From: Phaffia rhodozyma
Lineage: Eukaryota > Basidiomycota > Tremellomycetes > Cystofilobasidiales > Mrakiaceae
Assembly: GCA_014706385.1 (NCBI GenBank)
Contig: JACGZH010000007.1
Coordinates: 565,501-629,500 of the forward strand
Length of the DNA: 64,000 nt
Reading direction: 5' to 3'
Below, one piece after another: positions 46,807-58,600 of the stretch. Position numbers and translations under genes: made by a program. Under the pieces are notes generated by a model that ran no database searches, was not told the origin of the DNA, and saw only the letters and a program-made list of their open reading frames with translations. The stretch's first letter is position 1. Every line of letters starts with the position of its first letter.

Positions 46807-49800
46807 TCAGATCTCCGACCAACGGCTCTCTGGTATGAAAGATGTGATAGAGAAGATCTCGCTCGGACTAACTTTTTGGTCGAATTCTTCAACAGACCAT
46901 GATTTTCCCTCGGATCCATCATCCGCAACTAGAACGATTTCTAATTCTTCTTCGTCCTCCTCATCCTCCTCATCCTCCAACCCTTCCTCCTCCTCTCCTT
47001 GCTTTGTTTGCTGCTGTTGTTGTTGTCGTCGTGTACGACGCTGGTTCTCCGATCCAGCCTCCGCATCATCCTCCTTCCTCTCTTTCGAAGGATTCACATC
47101 ATCTTCCCCACCTCCTTCATTCGCATCTACCTCGACAGGGAAAGATCCTCCGAAATCAACGTTCGAGAGATCGTGTCTGTACCGGCAATTACTACCAAAC
47201 CGGCAATACCCGTTGGAGAGCAAGATCCGACAAGGTTTCCGACCTAACGGTTGATTCGTTGTCGACCGAACATGAAGAAAGTTGCAGGCTGGTAGTTCGT
47301 TTTCAGTGAGAGGTCGGGGTTGGTTTGTCAGTTCTTGTATTCTGATCTTTAACCGGAAGAAGGTTATGCATGAATGAGATAGAAAATAGAGAAACGACAT
47401 ACTCTCGCCACGAGAACAGGAACCCCGTTGGAAATAGGCTAATCACACCAGACATCAATCAATCGTTAATTCAAGAGACAAAGAAGAAAGCCTATCTCAA
47501 GAGGGTAAACATACCACATGGTTCGGCTAGAGACCAGACAGGATTCAAATCGCGAGAAGGAAGACGTTAAATTGTATGAAAGGCGCCGACGAACGCGAAA
47601 GTAGGAAAACAAGAAAGTAACGTACTCCTCCAAAGTCGGTGTTTCTCCTCCAAAGCAGCTTCCTTAGCCATTCGTCTGTCTTTCGCAGTAAGCGAGACAT
47701 GACCCGATTTAGCTAGAGCGGCTGCTTCTTCGGTGTGTCTGAACGAACATCTGTCGCCTTTGCTGCATCCGCTCGGCTGAGAGTAGTACCTACATGGTCG
47801 GGCTATAAACCGAATTGCCAAGCGAAACCCGATCAATATCCACTAACAATAATAGAAAGAAAGGACTCTAAGATGGGGCATCTGCTGAAGAAGAGAAAGA
47901 GACAAACTCTTGTGAAGAGGATGACCGTCCCTCCCGTACTCGACTCCGGCCTGAATTGGATAGCTCTGATCGAACGGTCCGTCCAACGGAAGATCTAAAT
48001 CTTCTGGCCCGAGTCCTGTAAGACTGTAATCGAAAGCATACTCATATTCGTCCAACGAATCGAGATCGTCCATCCTCTGTCGTTCATGGGCTTGAGCCTG
48101 GGTCCGGGCGTGAGAGTGAGGGTAGGTTTGATGGTGAGAGTCAATAGGAGATCCGTTGGATATCGAAGATGAGAATCGGGATGAAGCCGACAAGTCCGTG
48201 TGCGCCGATTGGTTAGAGTAAGATCGGATAGGTCCCTTATTGCTTGTCGTCACGGTGCTGGTGACGATGGAAGGAGAGGAGGATGAGTGACCAGAAGAGG
48301 AGGTGGAAGTCGACGACACGGTTTTGCCCAGAGCAGCCGTCAAAGGGTGATCCGGGTGGAAGCTAGATGGCAACAACACACAGTCACCCACCGTCAATAT
48401 CTAACACAAGTTTTCTTCGACGAGAAGTGGTATTGAATACGTCGAAATCAGAGGAAGAACTTACTAGGTGCATCGATTCCCGTTAGGACAAAAACCAGTA
48501 GCAAAGAATCCACAAAGCTTACTCCTGTAAGCGGATCGATCCTGGTCGTGTGCAGCTGTCGAACCAGCTTCCACGAAACCTTGTTCGCCAAGCCTCCCAT
48601 TACCATTACCGTGACCCTGCAAGCCATCGCGCTTGGTTGACGACGATGATCCTCCTCTCTTTGAATGATGGCCATTACTGTTATTATTATTATTATTATT
48701 ATTGAGATTGTTGTTGTTGACATGGCTACCACTGTTGCTGCCGTTGGATAGAGGGAGCTGGGGATAGTCTGACGGTCCGTAAAAGAACGGACGGTGCTTA
48801 GAGGCTGATCTGTTGAAGCCCGAGGATCCGTTGGTCGGTGCTCCGTTCCCATTAATATGTGCGTTCCCGCTCTTGTGGTGGTTTGCGCTCCCGTTTGCAT
48901 GGCCATTTCCGTGTCCGTTTCCATGCCCATGTCCGTTAGAATGATCGCGCCCGATAGGAGAACCTACAGGAGAAGGCGGGGACCCATCGTTTCGGGATCG
49001 ACCTGGAGGAAGTGGGTATACAGGAGAGACCGGGTCGTTTGTAGGGTTGAACTAGAGATTTGATGCGTGGCAAGTGATGAGCGCGTGGGTGCAGAAGACA
49101 TGGAGTGTTTCAAGGGAGAATAATAACAAGGGGAAAGAAGGTCGAGAAGATACATACAGGATCAGTGTCTGGGTCATACCATATTGAAGCAGTCGCAGCT
49201 GAAGACATGGACATCAACATCGGCATCGAGATCGGCGTTGGCATAGTCGGATCTGTTCGTCCAGCCCGATTAACCTCGTCAGATACAAGACAAAGCCAAG
49301 ATGCAAAAGAATAGAACGAGGAAAAAGAGAAAAAGGACCAGACTGGAAAGAAGGGACGGAAAGAAGAGGATAGAGAAAAAGGAAGAGGGGGAGACATACC
49401 GGGATGAAGAAATATGCATCTATCCTCATATTTACAATACCCGTTCTTTTCAAAGTTCTGGCATGGTGCGGCTATCACCCCAGGATCCAAAAGGAAAGTG
49501 GAAACGAACGAACGTCAAGGCAATGGCGATGGCGACGTCAGTGACAATGGCAAGGCAGCGAAAAAGAGAAGACAAGAGAAAGAGGCAAGAAAACGAAGGG
49601 AAGGATGAGTCAGTCTCGTTTTCCTAGGTTCAAGCCTCAATCATCGAATCTCTATCCGGTTAAAACCTCAAGGGCAACACGAGTGGTTCTTTCCTGAGAG
49701 ACGTTGACGAAGAGAGTCCAGAATCCAACACGACCACCACATGATCACAACAGCGGTACATCACCCACTTGGCGAACCCCGTCAAGACTTTTAAACTCGC

Positions 49801-50026
49801 CAGACCAGGATAGGTGGACGCAACACATATACACGAGAGCAGAGAAACACACAGACGATAGAAAGAAGAGAGAGAGCGAGGAGAAAAGCAATCAGAAGCA
49901 ATAGGTGAGCTCACTCTTGAACTTTGCGTTGGACGGTACGCCCGACCTCGAACCCGAACCCAAAGTCGAAATCGAAATCGTACTCGGATTCGAGTTCAAC
50001 CTGATAGGCGGCTGCAGAGTCGACAT
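46807..50026 (-). CDS. Four-finger CCCH zinc-finger protein, probable RNA binding
   Basis: I do not recognise an orthologue by name. The spliced minus-strand frame starts MSTLQPPIRLNSNPSTISIS and holds four CCCH fingers: C-x8-C-x5-C-x3-H in CQNFEKNGYCKYEDRCIFLH; C-x7-C-x5-C-x3-H in CGFFATGFCPNGNRCTYFH (the His comes from the next exon); C-x8-C-x5-C-x3-H in CRYYSQPSGCSKGDRCSFRH; and CRILLSNGYCRFGSNCRYRH. The linkers are very low complexity: Asn/Gly/His repeats (about 48660-48960) with an Asn run, Ser/Thr stretches and RTQAQAHERQRMDDLDSLDE. The C-terminus has a Gln run and a Glu/Asp region (EEEEGLEDEEDEEDEEE) before DGSEGKSWSVEEFDQKVS and the stop 46807-46809. CCCH tandem fingers usually bind AU-rich or poly-A RNA; the role here is inference. 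About seven exons. Confidence 0.8.
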
Positions 50027-51149
50027 CTTTCTTTTCTCTTCCTTTTTTTCGTTTTCTGGACTTTCCTTCCTTACGGTCGCCCGATACTCTACCAGTTATG
50101 TTGGTATTTGAATCAAAGATCGGCTTTTCTGCTTGGTGCAGGTCTGAATTCCGGTCTTGGGCTTAGCGTTTGATGCCCAATCTGGTCCTTCCGCTCCTCC
50201 TCCTCGGCTCGGCTCGGTAGAGTTGGTAAATTCGGACCTAACTCGGTGTTACCTCCGTCCTTAGTTTTGCGGCTCCAAGCCAAGATTATGATCGGTACGA
50301 ATCAAACCAAACCGGGCCGAATTGATTCGAGACGGAAACTACAAAAGAGAGAAGAGAGAAGGGCTGAAGAGAGCGGAAAGCAGAAGGAAAGAGAGAGGAG
50401 AGAAACAGTAAGAGGTAGAAAGGTAAAAGAAAAGAAAAAGGAAATTCGAATAATTAAAGGAGAAAAAAAAAACAGAAGAGCAAAGAAAAACAAGAAAAAG
50501 GCAATCGATCTGATTTGATATTCGACCGATATACAATTTCGTTAGATCACCTTCTTCTTTTTCTTTCCCTTTGTCTCGCCATCTCATTCCCTTAGACTGT
50601 GTATCGAACGTCTCTATTCGTCTCCCTAAGCGTGTGGTACTCGTTGTGGGAAAGAAAAGGAGAGACAAGATATATAACCATAGATGGACATCAATACGAT
50701 TGGCAAGCAAGAAAAGAGACAATGGGAAAGGAGGAAGAAAAGAAACACGAGACAAAGATACGGGACAGCCAGTCCAGCTTGTATGCTAGACGTTGTTTCT
50801 CTTTTTTGAGCTTCTAGATTAGATGTTGGGAAACGGTAAAAACAAAGAAGAAGTAATTGCCGGGGCGGATGAGGAAACGAGGTGGTGATGGGATTTAGCG
50901 AGAGAGCAGCAGACAAGGAACGCGCACAAAGATGGGGTGGGTTGGGGTTATCATTATAGGAGAACAAAGGTGATCAAGAAACACACAAGTAGAAAGAGAT
51001 GAACGAAAAGAAAGCAGCAAGGAACAGACCCAAAGGAAACCGAGAGCGAGAGAATGAAAGAGAAAGAAAAAACACAGAAAAAAAACAGCAAGGAAGGAGC
51101 ACCAGAGGAGGAAGAGAAAGAAATCGGTATCCGTTTTGGTTGTTTTCAT
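50027..51149. promoter_or_regulatory. CCCH-gene upstream region and ERG3 3' region
   Basis: About 1.1 kb. CT/GA-biased tracts at 50330-50520 and 50700-51110 give long spurious frames. A GGCTC-type pentamer repeat lies near 50207-50220. No supported gene. Confidence 0.4.
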
Positions 51150-52574
51150 TTACTGAGACTTTTTATATTCCTTCTTCTGCTGCATCTTTACCTGTAGCAT
51201 CGGATCCAACGACGCGTCCGGCTGTCTGTAAGACAGATGTGTCCTGTCGGCCCAAGTGAAGTACTGGAGCACAAGGCACACAGGTAGAGGAGAGGATGTG
51301 CATACGTCAGCAAGAGCCATCCAGGACGAAGAAAAGGGGAGAACAAACCTGTCCGTAATTGACGGTGAAATACAAGTGGTGCAAGGTGTGATGGGCCGGT
51401 CCGTTAATGATCTTTTCTAGTGGGTGACCGGTGATCATATCCGAATCGTGAATCTAAGGAAGGCCAAGAGGAAGAGAGGAAACACAATATACCATACACA
51501 TTCTAGGTGAGCACACAACGACGTGCTGATGATGACGCTACGAAAGTGGGAAGACGAACGAGAATGCTCCAGAGGTTGACAAACGAGAACAAAATCAAAA
51601 AGACTGTAGAGTATTTTTTCACACGACGATCAGTCACGAATACAGAGAAAGCGTCTGGCTGAAGCGGAAGACAGAAACAAAGGCTTACGTTTCTTGTGAA
51701 GAGGGAAGATCATGGGAAAGATATGGTAAGGAAGAGATTGGAGATACCCGTCAACCGGGTGGAACGCGTGGGAGGCGAATGGAGTGGGAACTGTAATGAA
51801 CCGAGCAACTGATGATCAGATTGGGCCCTGCAGGGAAGACCGAGCATGAAGAAAGAAAAAGAAGAGGAGAAACATACTGATCCATTTGTGATGAAGCTTG
51901 TGGAGGTGCTTGTAGATAGATGGGTGGTGCTCCAGTCGGTGAACCCTAGAGAGAAAGATGGTCCAGGGGATAAGCCAACGAATGGGAGAGCGGGAACAAG
52001 AAACCTGGGACAGAGCTCACCAGTAGATACAGTAATCAGTGAAGAGCAAGAACATTGGAATAGACGCAAGAGCGTATCCCCAACCGTAGTCATCTATCCG
52101 GTCGTAATACCTTCCGTGACCTCTGACCTCGCCGACGAACCAAGGGACGGTCATCGCGGTCAACGCGGGGAACGCCTTGAGGGAGCATCTGATCTCTTTA
52201 CCGACCTGGCCATCGAGGAACCTGGGATGGTTCTCCATCTCTCGGTTGAAGATAAAGTAGTAAGATGCGGCCGCAACGGTCAAGTACATCAGATGGATGC
52301 CGACCATGGTCATGATGGAGAGTGAGAGCGTCTGCCGGAGGATGTAGTCTCTAGGCCAGATGGAGGCCGAGGCGAGCTCGGCCGCTGTGGACGAGGTGAG
52401 TGGTGGGTGGGGGAAATACGACAACAGCTGGGACACCCAGGGAGAAGTCGGTACCGAAGCCACTGTGTGGTTGGCCGACTGGAGAAGAGAAGGCACGAAG
52501 CGCGAAGCCGGGAGAAGGGCAGAGTACGCCTTGTCAAACAAGTAGTCGTCTGCTGCGTCTAGAATATATTCCAT
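51150..52574 (-). CDS. ERG3: Sterol C-5 desaturase
   Basis: ER-membrane di-iron desaturase of ergosterol synthesis that introduces the C5-C6 double bond. Six exons on the minus strand. The first encodes [20 protein letters not shown], membrane helices and [20 protein letters not shown]. The histidine boxes follow: HRLEHH, HKLHHKW, then [49 protein letters not shown] and [11 protein letters not shown], then [18 protein letters not shown] (third box), [15 protein letters not shown] and the Lys-rich end [12 protein letters not shown]. All three His boxes needed for iron binding are present. The KKxx-like basic C-terminus fits ER retention. Stop 51150-51152. An 8-bp tandem repeat lies 18 bp upstream of the ATG. 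Confidence 0.94.
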
Positions 52575-52592
52575 CGGTGGCTGAAAGGAAAA

Positions 52593-52624
52593 GGGACGAA
52601 GGGACGAAGGGACGAAGGGACGAA
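52593..52624. repeat. 8-bp tandem repeat in the ERG3 leader
   Basis: Four perfect copies of GGGACGAA (TTCGTCCC on the mRNA strand), starting 18 bp upstream of the ERG3 ATG. Confidence 0.95.
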
Positions 52625-53349
52625 GAGCACTGGTACAAAGATGAGAGAAAGAAAAGAATGAGCTTTCGATTTTCTTTTATTCAGCCTATATAGTATATAC
52701 TCGGATGGATGTGTGTATGGGCATGATGTAGTACGACAAACGGTTGATGACCAAAGAAAAACGCTCACCTAGTAAAGCCAGGGCTGTGTCGGAGGGAGCT
52801 TGAAGGTGAGTCTGGGTGTTTTTATCAAAAGAGAGCGAACGTCCAGGATATATTGTCAACGACAAACAGAGAGGCAGAGTGGTGGCGTTGAATGAAAGAG
52901 TGTGAGGCTGAATCAACGAGGTCGAGGCCGGTATGATATTGGATAGAGAAGAACGGATGAAAGTGGCTAAAGGTGAGGCAGAAGAAAAGTGGTTCGATTG
53001 GAATTTTCCGGGGAGGAGACCAAAAGAGAAAACAAAGCCGGCCGGATGGTGGCGGAAGAAGAGAAGCACGAGAGCTTGAGGGAACGTTCAAGAAGGATTA
53101 CAACTCTTACGATCGATCTTTGTGTTATAAATTCTCCTTTTTTTCCGTCTGTTTTTTTTTCCTTTGTCCTACAAAGAGTGTGAGTGAGTGTAATGAACGG
53201 GTGTGTGTATGTGTGTTTGGTATACGAGAATGAACGAGTGTGTTGCCTTTTGAGGATTGGGTCTGAGGTCTACCTCGTCGGTTAATGAGCAGAGGAAGAG
53301 AAGAAAAAAAATAAGAAAATAAGGAAATAAAAATAAATTGAAATCCACA

Positions 53350-53385
53350 AGGCCGGCGTGTTCGGAGGCGCAGCAGCCGGCCTTA
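53350..53385. repeat. Perfect 9-bp inverted repeat
   Basis: AAGGCCGGC at 53350-53358 and its reverse complement GCCGGCCTT at 53377-53385, separated by 18 nt. Could form a GC-rich hairpin or cruciform; about 780 bp upstream of ERG3. Confidence 0.85.
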
Positions 53386-53794
53386 TTTATCTGATTGGTC
53401 GATCTAGGGTTACACACGATGCTGTGCTGTTGGAAAGTGACGAATCAATCACGCGTAACTCATCCATCTCTCCGGCGGCCACCCCAGAGACGTCAGGGCA
53501 GAATATGTCGAGCTCTTTATATGTATGCGTTGTTTATTTGCCTGGGTGTGTTTGTATTACGACACTGCTGTGTCAGTCTGATGTATCAGAGGCCGCGTAG
53601 TAGAAAGGTTGTGGTCATATTTTACTCATGTTGTGTTAGTGCTATGTCATGCTGTATGATACTTGCCGACCACATCGCTCCGTTGCGTCACTCTATGTCT
53701 GTGTGTGTCTTTCTTCTTTTTTTCCTTCCATAGCAAACTGTTCTCTATCTCTTCCATGCGCTCTCGCTCTTTGTGCCTTGTTCTTTCCCTCTCC

Positions 53795-53830
53795 CATTCA
53801 CATTCACATTCACATTCACATTCACGTTCA
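53795..53830. repeat. CATTCA hexamer microsatellite
   Basis: Five perfect CATTCA units and one CGTTCA, in non-coding DNA. Confidence 0.95.
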
Positions 53831-54074
53831 CACACACTCCCTCCTTGCTTCTCTCTGTCTAACCATGTCCTCCTCCTCTCGCCCTTATGTTCGCAATTTC
53901 GCTCTTCTCCTTATCGTATGAAGCTTTTCACATTGAATAATCGCTAAACGAAACCCGTACAGACTACAGATAGATAGAGCATAGAGAAAAGTCTAGTCCG
54001 TTTTCTCTTTATATATATTCTTATCCCATGCTTACAAATACACAGACCCTCTCAATTCTTACTTGGGCCCTCTT

Positions 54075-54911
54075 TCAAACGGTCACGACCTCCTTCCCTC
54101 TCCTTCCGGCGGTACTGAGACAACCCTCGACGACGCCTAAAAGATGAGAGTTTTCTAAAGCGGCGGCCACTCGTTCCTTGTCGTTCAACTGCTTGTTGAC
54201 AGCTACTTCCGATTGATGGCTTCCTTCTTTCACCCGGATGTCCACCTTGTAACGTTCGGGTAACGATCGCAGTAATCGAACTCGAAGAGAGAGGCCTGAT
54301 TTTATTTTGTACGGGTTTGAACGATTGTGTGTGTCGTGTGTGTATGTTTTTGTTTCATCCGATCAACACGCCATCAGCTTCAAACACAGACACAGACGCA
54401 ATCAAAGACACAGCCGCAAACGAGATACTAGACGAACCAATGAGAGTGGCCATCGAGCAATGAGGAATCGTAGGCGTAAACTCGACGAGCACATGGTTCT
54501 TCGACAATGTGATTTGTGAATTCGAGACAACGGCCAGTTGTTCCAAAGTAAGTGGATGTTCTGGATCGGTGATCGATCTCAGCAAATCTATTGAACCGAT
54601 AAACCTGAGAGTCAGCCCGGGCATGGTCGTTTCAGAAATAGAAATAGAAATAGAACAAGTGAAAATGATGGAAAGAACGAACCAAAGACTTCTTCCTCAT
54701 CGATGTCCTCAACTTCTTCCTCCTCTGTATTCTCGGTCTCCTCTTCACTCTCTTTGTCATCAATAGCAGCCGACTTGAAGGACTCCCCCGCTTCTTCCGT
54801 CCAAAGAGATCGGACCGTTCGGTTCTTCAAGTTCCTCTTTGAGCTTCCTGGGAACGCCCCAGAAGCGGCGTGAACGATCGGGTTCGCGTTATCCAGCAAG
54901 TTTTGTTGCAT
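54075..54911 (-). CDS. CIA2: MIP18-family protein, cytosolic Fe-S cluster assembly (Cia2)
   Basis: CIA targeting-complex subunit that delivers iron-sulfur clusters to cytosolic and nuclear apoproteins. Three exons on the minus strand. Exon 1 (54683-54911) is [20 protein letters not shown] plus a basic stretch and an acidic region ending EEEVF. It joins at a split codon to [51 protein letters not shown]. The last exon gives [40 protein letters not shown] and [31 protein letters not shown], the reactive-Cys motif [14 protein letters not shown] and the ENxHLL-x-VVExC tail define the family. Stop 54075-54077. Complete, about 215 residues. Confidence 0.94.
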
Positions 54912-55664
54912 CTAGTGTATGTATGTGTGTTTATATATCTGGGTGTGGGTGGCGATGTGTGCGTATGCGTGATTCGTGTAATTTAGTAATACTCCTTTCT
55001 GCCTAGGTTGCGACGTCAAATGACTTGACAGCCAGAGACAAAGACAAAGAAAGAGTGAAAGATGTTCTAGAAGAAAAAAGAGGTGTCGGAATATGGGTTC
55101 TGCTATTTCCACACTTTCTTTCTCTTCTTCTTCTCTGTTGGGGTAAAACAGAAGGTGAGATAATCCAAGGTGATGATCCGGAAAGGAATTAATTTCCCTC
55201 GTCTCCGGTCTTCGTTCGGGTCGGATTCGACATCCAAGGGAGACTTGTCAGAGACAATACAGTTCTAGAATACAGTTTACAATACAGTGATTACAAAAGG
55301 AGAAAGAATATTAGAAAAAAACCTATGACATGCGAACCCCCCCCCCCCGGGTTACTGCGCACTCGAGTACCCCGTAACCAGGGACGCCCCCCCTAGCCGC
55401 CGCCCCAGCGCGCAGGCCCCAGGTACCGACCCAATGCAAGAACGCACAGACCTTCTTTCCATACACAACCTTCTGGCGTTCCCCCAACCTAAGGACACAC
55501 CGTCAACTTCCACTTGGACCACTTTCTTTCTTCGTTTTTCCCTATCCCTCTTCTTTTCTTTGGGACTCTTGAAAGACAACTTTGTTTCTTTACAGTCAAG
55601 TGGGATACTCCCATCCCCTCTCTCCGCCCTCCCTTTGAAATCACCAAAGTCAACCCACTGCTTG
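54912..55664. promoter_or_regulatory. Divergent CIA2 / MGA2-like promoter with a GC-rich island
   Basis: About 750 bp. Mostly AT-balanced and CT-rich, but 55337-55432 is abruptly GC/CpG-rich and begins with a 12-C run (see finding). Confidence 0.5.
55337..55432. repeat. Poly-C and CpG-rich island with inverted repeat
   Basis: C12 at 55337-55348 runs into GGG, then GGTTAC (55350-55355) mirrored by GTAACC (55374-55379), then two further C-runs. Composition is unlike anything else in the window. Confidence 0.7.
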
Positions 55665-58600
55665 ATGCTTTCCTCCTCGTCAGATTCAGAAGCGAACCCA
55701 AACTCGCCTGCCTCTCAGGCTTCTTCGAGCTCCTCAAACATGGATGAACGTCTTGGTCCGCCCGGATATGGTTACGCCGCCTTTTCACTCGTCAGTGGCA
55801 TCCAAGCAGGAAAGCAAGCACTCGAAAAGTCGGTCGCCGCCGTAGGAGGACTCGTCAAGAGAGAGTCCGGCTCGGATGAAGAAGATCGAATCCTCAGAGA
55901 GAACGCTGTCAGTCCAGACTTTTCACTCGGTCCAACCAACAGGTTAGTATCTTGTCCTCTTCTTTCTCTCTCTCTTTCGCTTTCTTTTCTTCGCCCTTGC
56001 TTTTGTCTTTGCCTGTCTTTCCTCTTTCTCTGTGCTTCTCTCTTCTTTGCTTCCTTCGTCACGAAGACCAAACGATGGATGGAACTCGGCAAAAGAGAGG
56101 AAGAGATAACAATGCATATGCACAGGGCGAGGGCGAGAGAGATATCGATATCTCCGCTAATCTGATGGCTTGCATATACTCATCTTCAATTTGGTTGGGG
56201 GATGCAAATTCCCTTTTTTTTTTCTCATTCCTTTCCTCTCCCTCCTTGCCTCCCTCTTTCTCCTTATCAATCCAGACAACCACATGCGTCCTCATTCCCT
56301 ACATCCTCACAGACCGCTCTTTCCGCCTCGACTCAGATCCCAGGCCAGGTCTCGTCATTTGCCCGGCAGAACGTGCCCCAACAGGGCTCGTCTGGTCTGT
56401 TCACCACCCCGACCGCTAAGAGTCTACCCAGCATCCGGATCGACCCGGAAACAAGACGAACCCTTGTCGACGTCGGTCCAAACGGAGCAAGAAACCTGCC
56501 ACTCCAGATTTCTGGAATCCCTCTGTCCGGAGCAAAATCCAGAGTAGAGACACAAGTGAAGCTCAACATCTCAGTATCCTTCCCACTCTCCGGTCCGCAA
56601 ACGACCAGCACACCAGCGAACCAAGCGACCCTCGGCTTTCTCTCAACGTACACCCATCTTAAACTCCAAAAGGGTGTGGCCACCAAGCGACGGTCCAAGA
56701 AGGATGCAGAAGGGATGCGGGATGTCGATCCAAGGGAAGAACAAGTCCTCCATCTCCATACCGAGGTGTATTGTGCTACAGAGGGAGCCGATAGCGGGAG
56801 TCCAAACGGAAAAGGTCTAGGTCTCCGAGTGTTTGCCTGTCAAAATTGTCGAGCTCGAGAGGTGCGTTCTCTTCAGTTTTTGCCCCTTCAACCTCACCTT
56901 GCCTTCTCCTTCTTACCCCTAGACGCTGACCGGGTTTATTTGTTTGGAACATCAGGTCAAACGATCACAACGAAAATTGGCTGCCAGAGTTCGGCCGACA
57001 CTCTCAGACTCTGAGCTAGACTCCACCTCGACCACGCCCGCCAACAGATCCCCAAACGGGACGAACGGTCAGGACGAACGACAAAAGATCGTTCTCTTCA
57101 ACTGTGCCTCTCTCTTGGACTTTTCCCAAGGAGAAACTCAATTGCCGGCCAGAGTCACCTGTTATTGTAGACATCACCGAGAAAAGGTTGGGTTTGTGTG
57201 AGTAGAGTTTGCTTCTTACGAGAGACAGGGGAGGATCATTGGCTAATCATATCCATCTTTGTCTCTTTGATTTTTTTTCTTTACAGCATCAAATTCATCC
57301 TCAAAAACCACTTGAATGAGATTGTTGCCTCTGGTTTAACACCCCCAATCATGATCACCGACGATCACAAGGCGACGTCCTCGTCGATAGCAGCCGCCAA
57401 AGCGGCAGCGGCAGCAGCTTCAACTCCTGGAGCCACCTCGAACGCCGAGCCGGTCGCGAGCCGGACGAACAGAATGCCAAAAGCGATGATCATGCCTTCG
57501 AACCCAACGTCTAACGCGTCGATCAGGGGTGTTCGTCGGCCGTCGAAGCCCAACAAGCGAGATTCTATCTCGGCCTCGACCTCTGTCGATGGAGACGAAG
57601 ATGACCTTCAGTCGATCGGTCATCACCATCAGCATCATCACCGGAGAAAGTCGGCCACGCCGTACGACAGACGACCTTCTCCTTCTTCGGCCGGGAGCTC
57701 CGTTTATGGCACCCCGCGAACCACGACGAGCCAACAACTCTTGATGACCCCGATCGGCAGGCCCGGCACGCTGTCATCGTCAACCGCTCACTCGCCTGTC
57801 GACGTCTCTGGATTAGGAGACCTGAGGATCGGAAACATCCATTCAGACAACCAGACTTTCTCCGGGACAAGCACGGCCGAGGCTTCGTCTTCAGAGACGA
57901 CCCCGCCGGTGTCGATGTTCGGAGAATCTGTCCCGCTCGATCCAGGAGAGCTCGTCGGCGCCATGGTTCGGCAGGCTGAGGTCGGCCGTTTAGAGGTAGA
58001 TCCGATGAACGTCGAAGATGAGTTTGATCGGTACACTTCCTCCCTCCATTCGGTCAAACCGGACGATGGACAGGATGGCATCCACGATATGTCGGTCGAA
58101 GTCGCGTTTGACTCGCTAGTTGACTATGATGGTCCGGTCGCCCCTCCTCTGGCGGCTAATGGTGGTCTTGGATTGAACGCCGAGCCGGTCGCTGGGTGGT
58201 CGACGCCGACAGAGGAGGAGCAGTTGTCGTTCGAATCAATGTTTACCTTGCCACTCTCACCACCAGGATCGTCGATTGTACCCGCACAGCCAATCGATCT
58301 GCCCTCGCCGACACTCTACACCGGTCCGATCGAGCTTGACGATTCTGGATCGTCAGGCTCTGTGTCCGATCATAGTCGACTGAACACGTTGATTCCCAAC
58401 CCGTTCTGGCCAGATATCGGTTCGTCCTCGTCTTCTGCTGCCGGGACTTCTTCCATCTTCCCTTTGCAACAGCAACAACAACAACAACAGCAGCAGCAGC
58501 AGCAAATGCAAATGCAATTACCTGAATCGAATATATCACTTGGTCAACCATACTCGGCATCTTTGCTTCCTCAATTGTCACCACCGCCTCCGCCGGCACC

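Larger units (their letters stand above)
52575..54074. promoter_or_regulatory. Long ERG3 upstream region / CIA2 3' region
   Basis: About 1.5 kb, the largest gap in the window. It holds an 8-bp tandem repeat (52593-52624), a 9-bp perfect inverted repeat (53350-53385), a CATTCA hexamer repeat (53795-53830) and CT-rich stretches on the plus strand. No convincing gene. Confidence 0.45.

Noticed and set aside
50330..51110. Several minus- and plus-strand frames of 80-140 codons
   Set aside because: They come from alternating GA- and CT-rich simple sequence and show no domain or conserved motif.
53864..53920. Small plus-strand ORF starting MSSSSRPYVRN with good ATG context in the ERG3-CIA2 gap
   Set aside because: Only 18 codons; possible splice extensions run into stops or antisense to CIA2; no family resemblance.
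53913..53921. ATCGTATGA, similar to sterol-response motifs of some fungi
   Set aside because: One copy, over 1.3 kb from ERG3 and nearer to CIA2's 3' end; expected by chance.
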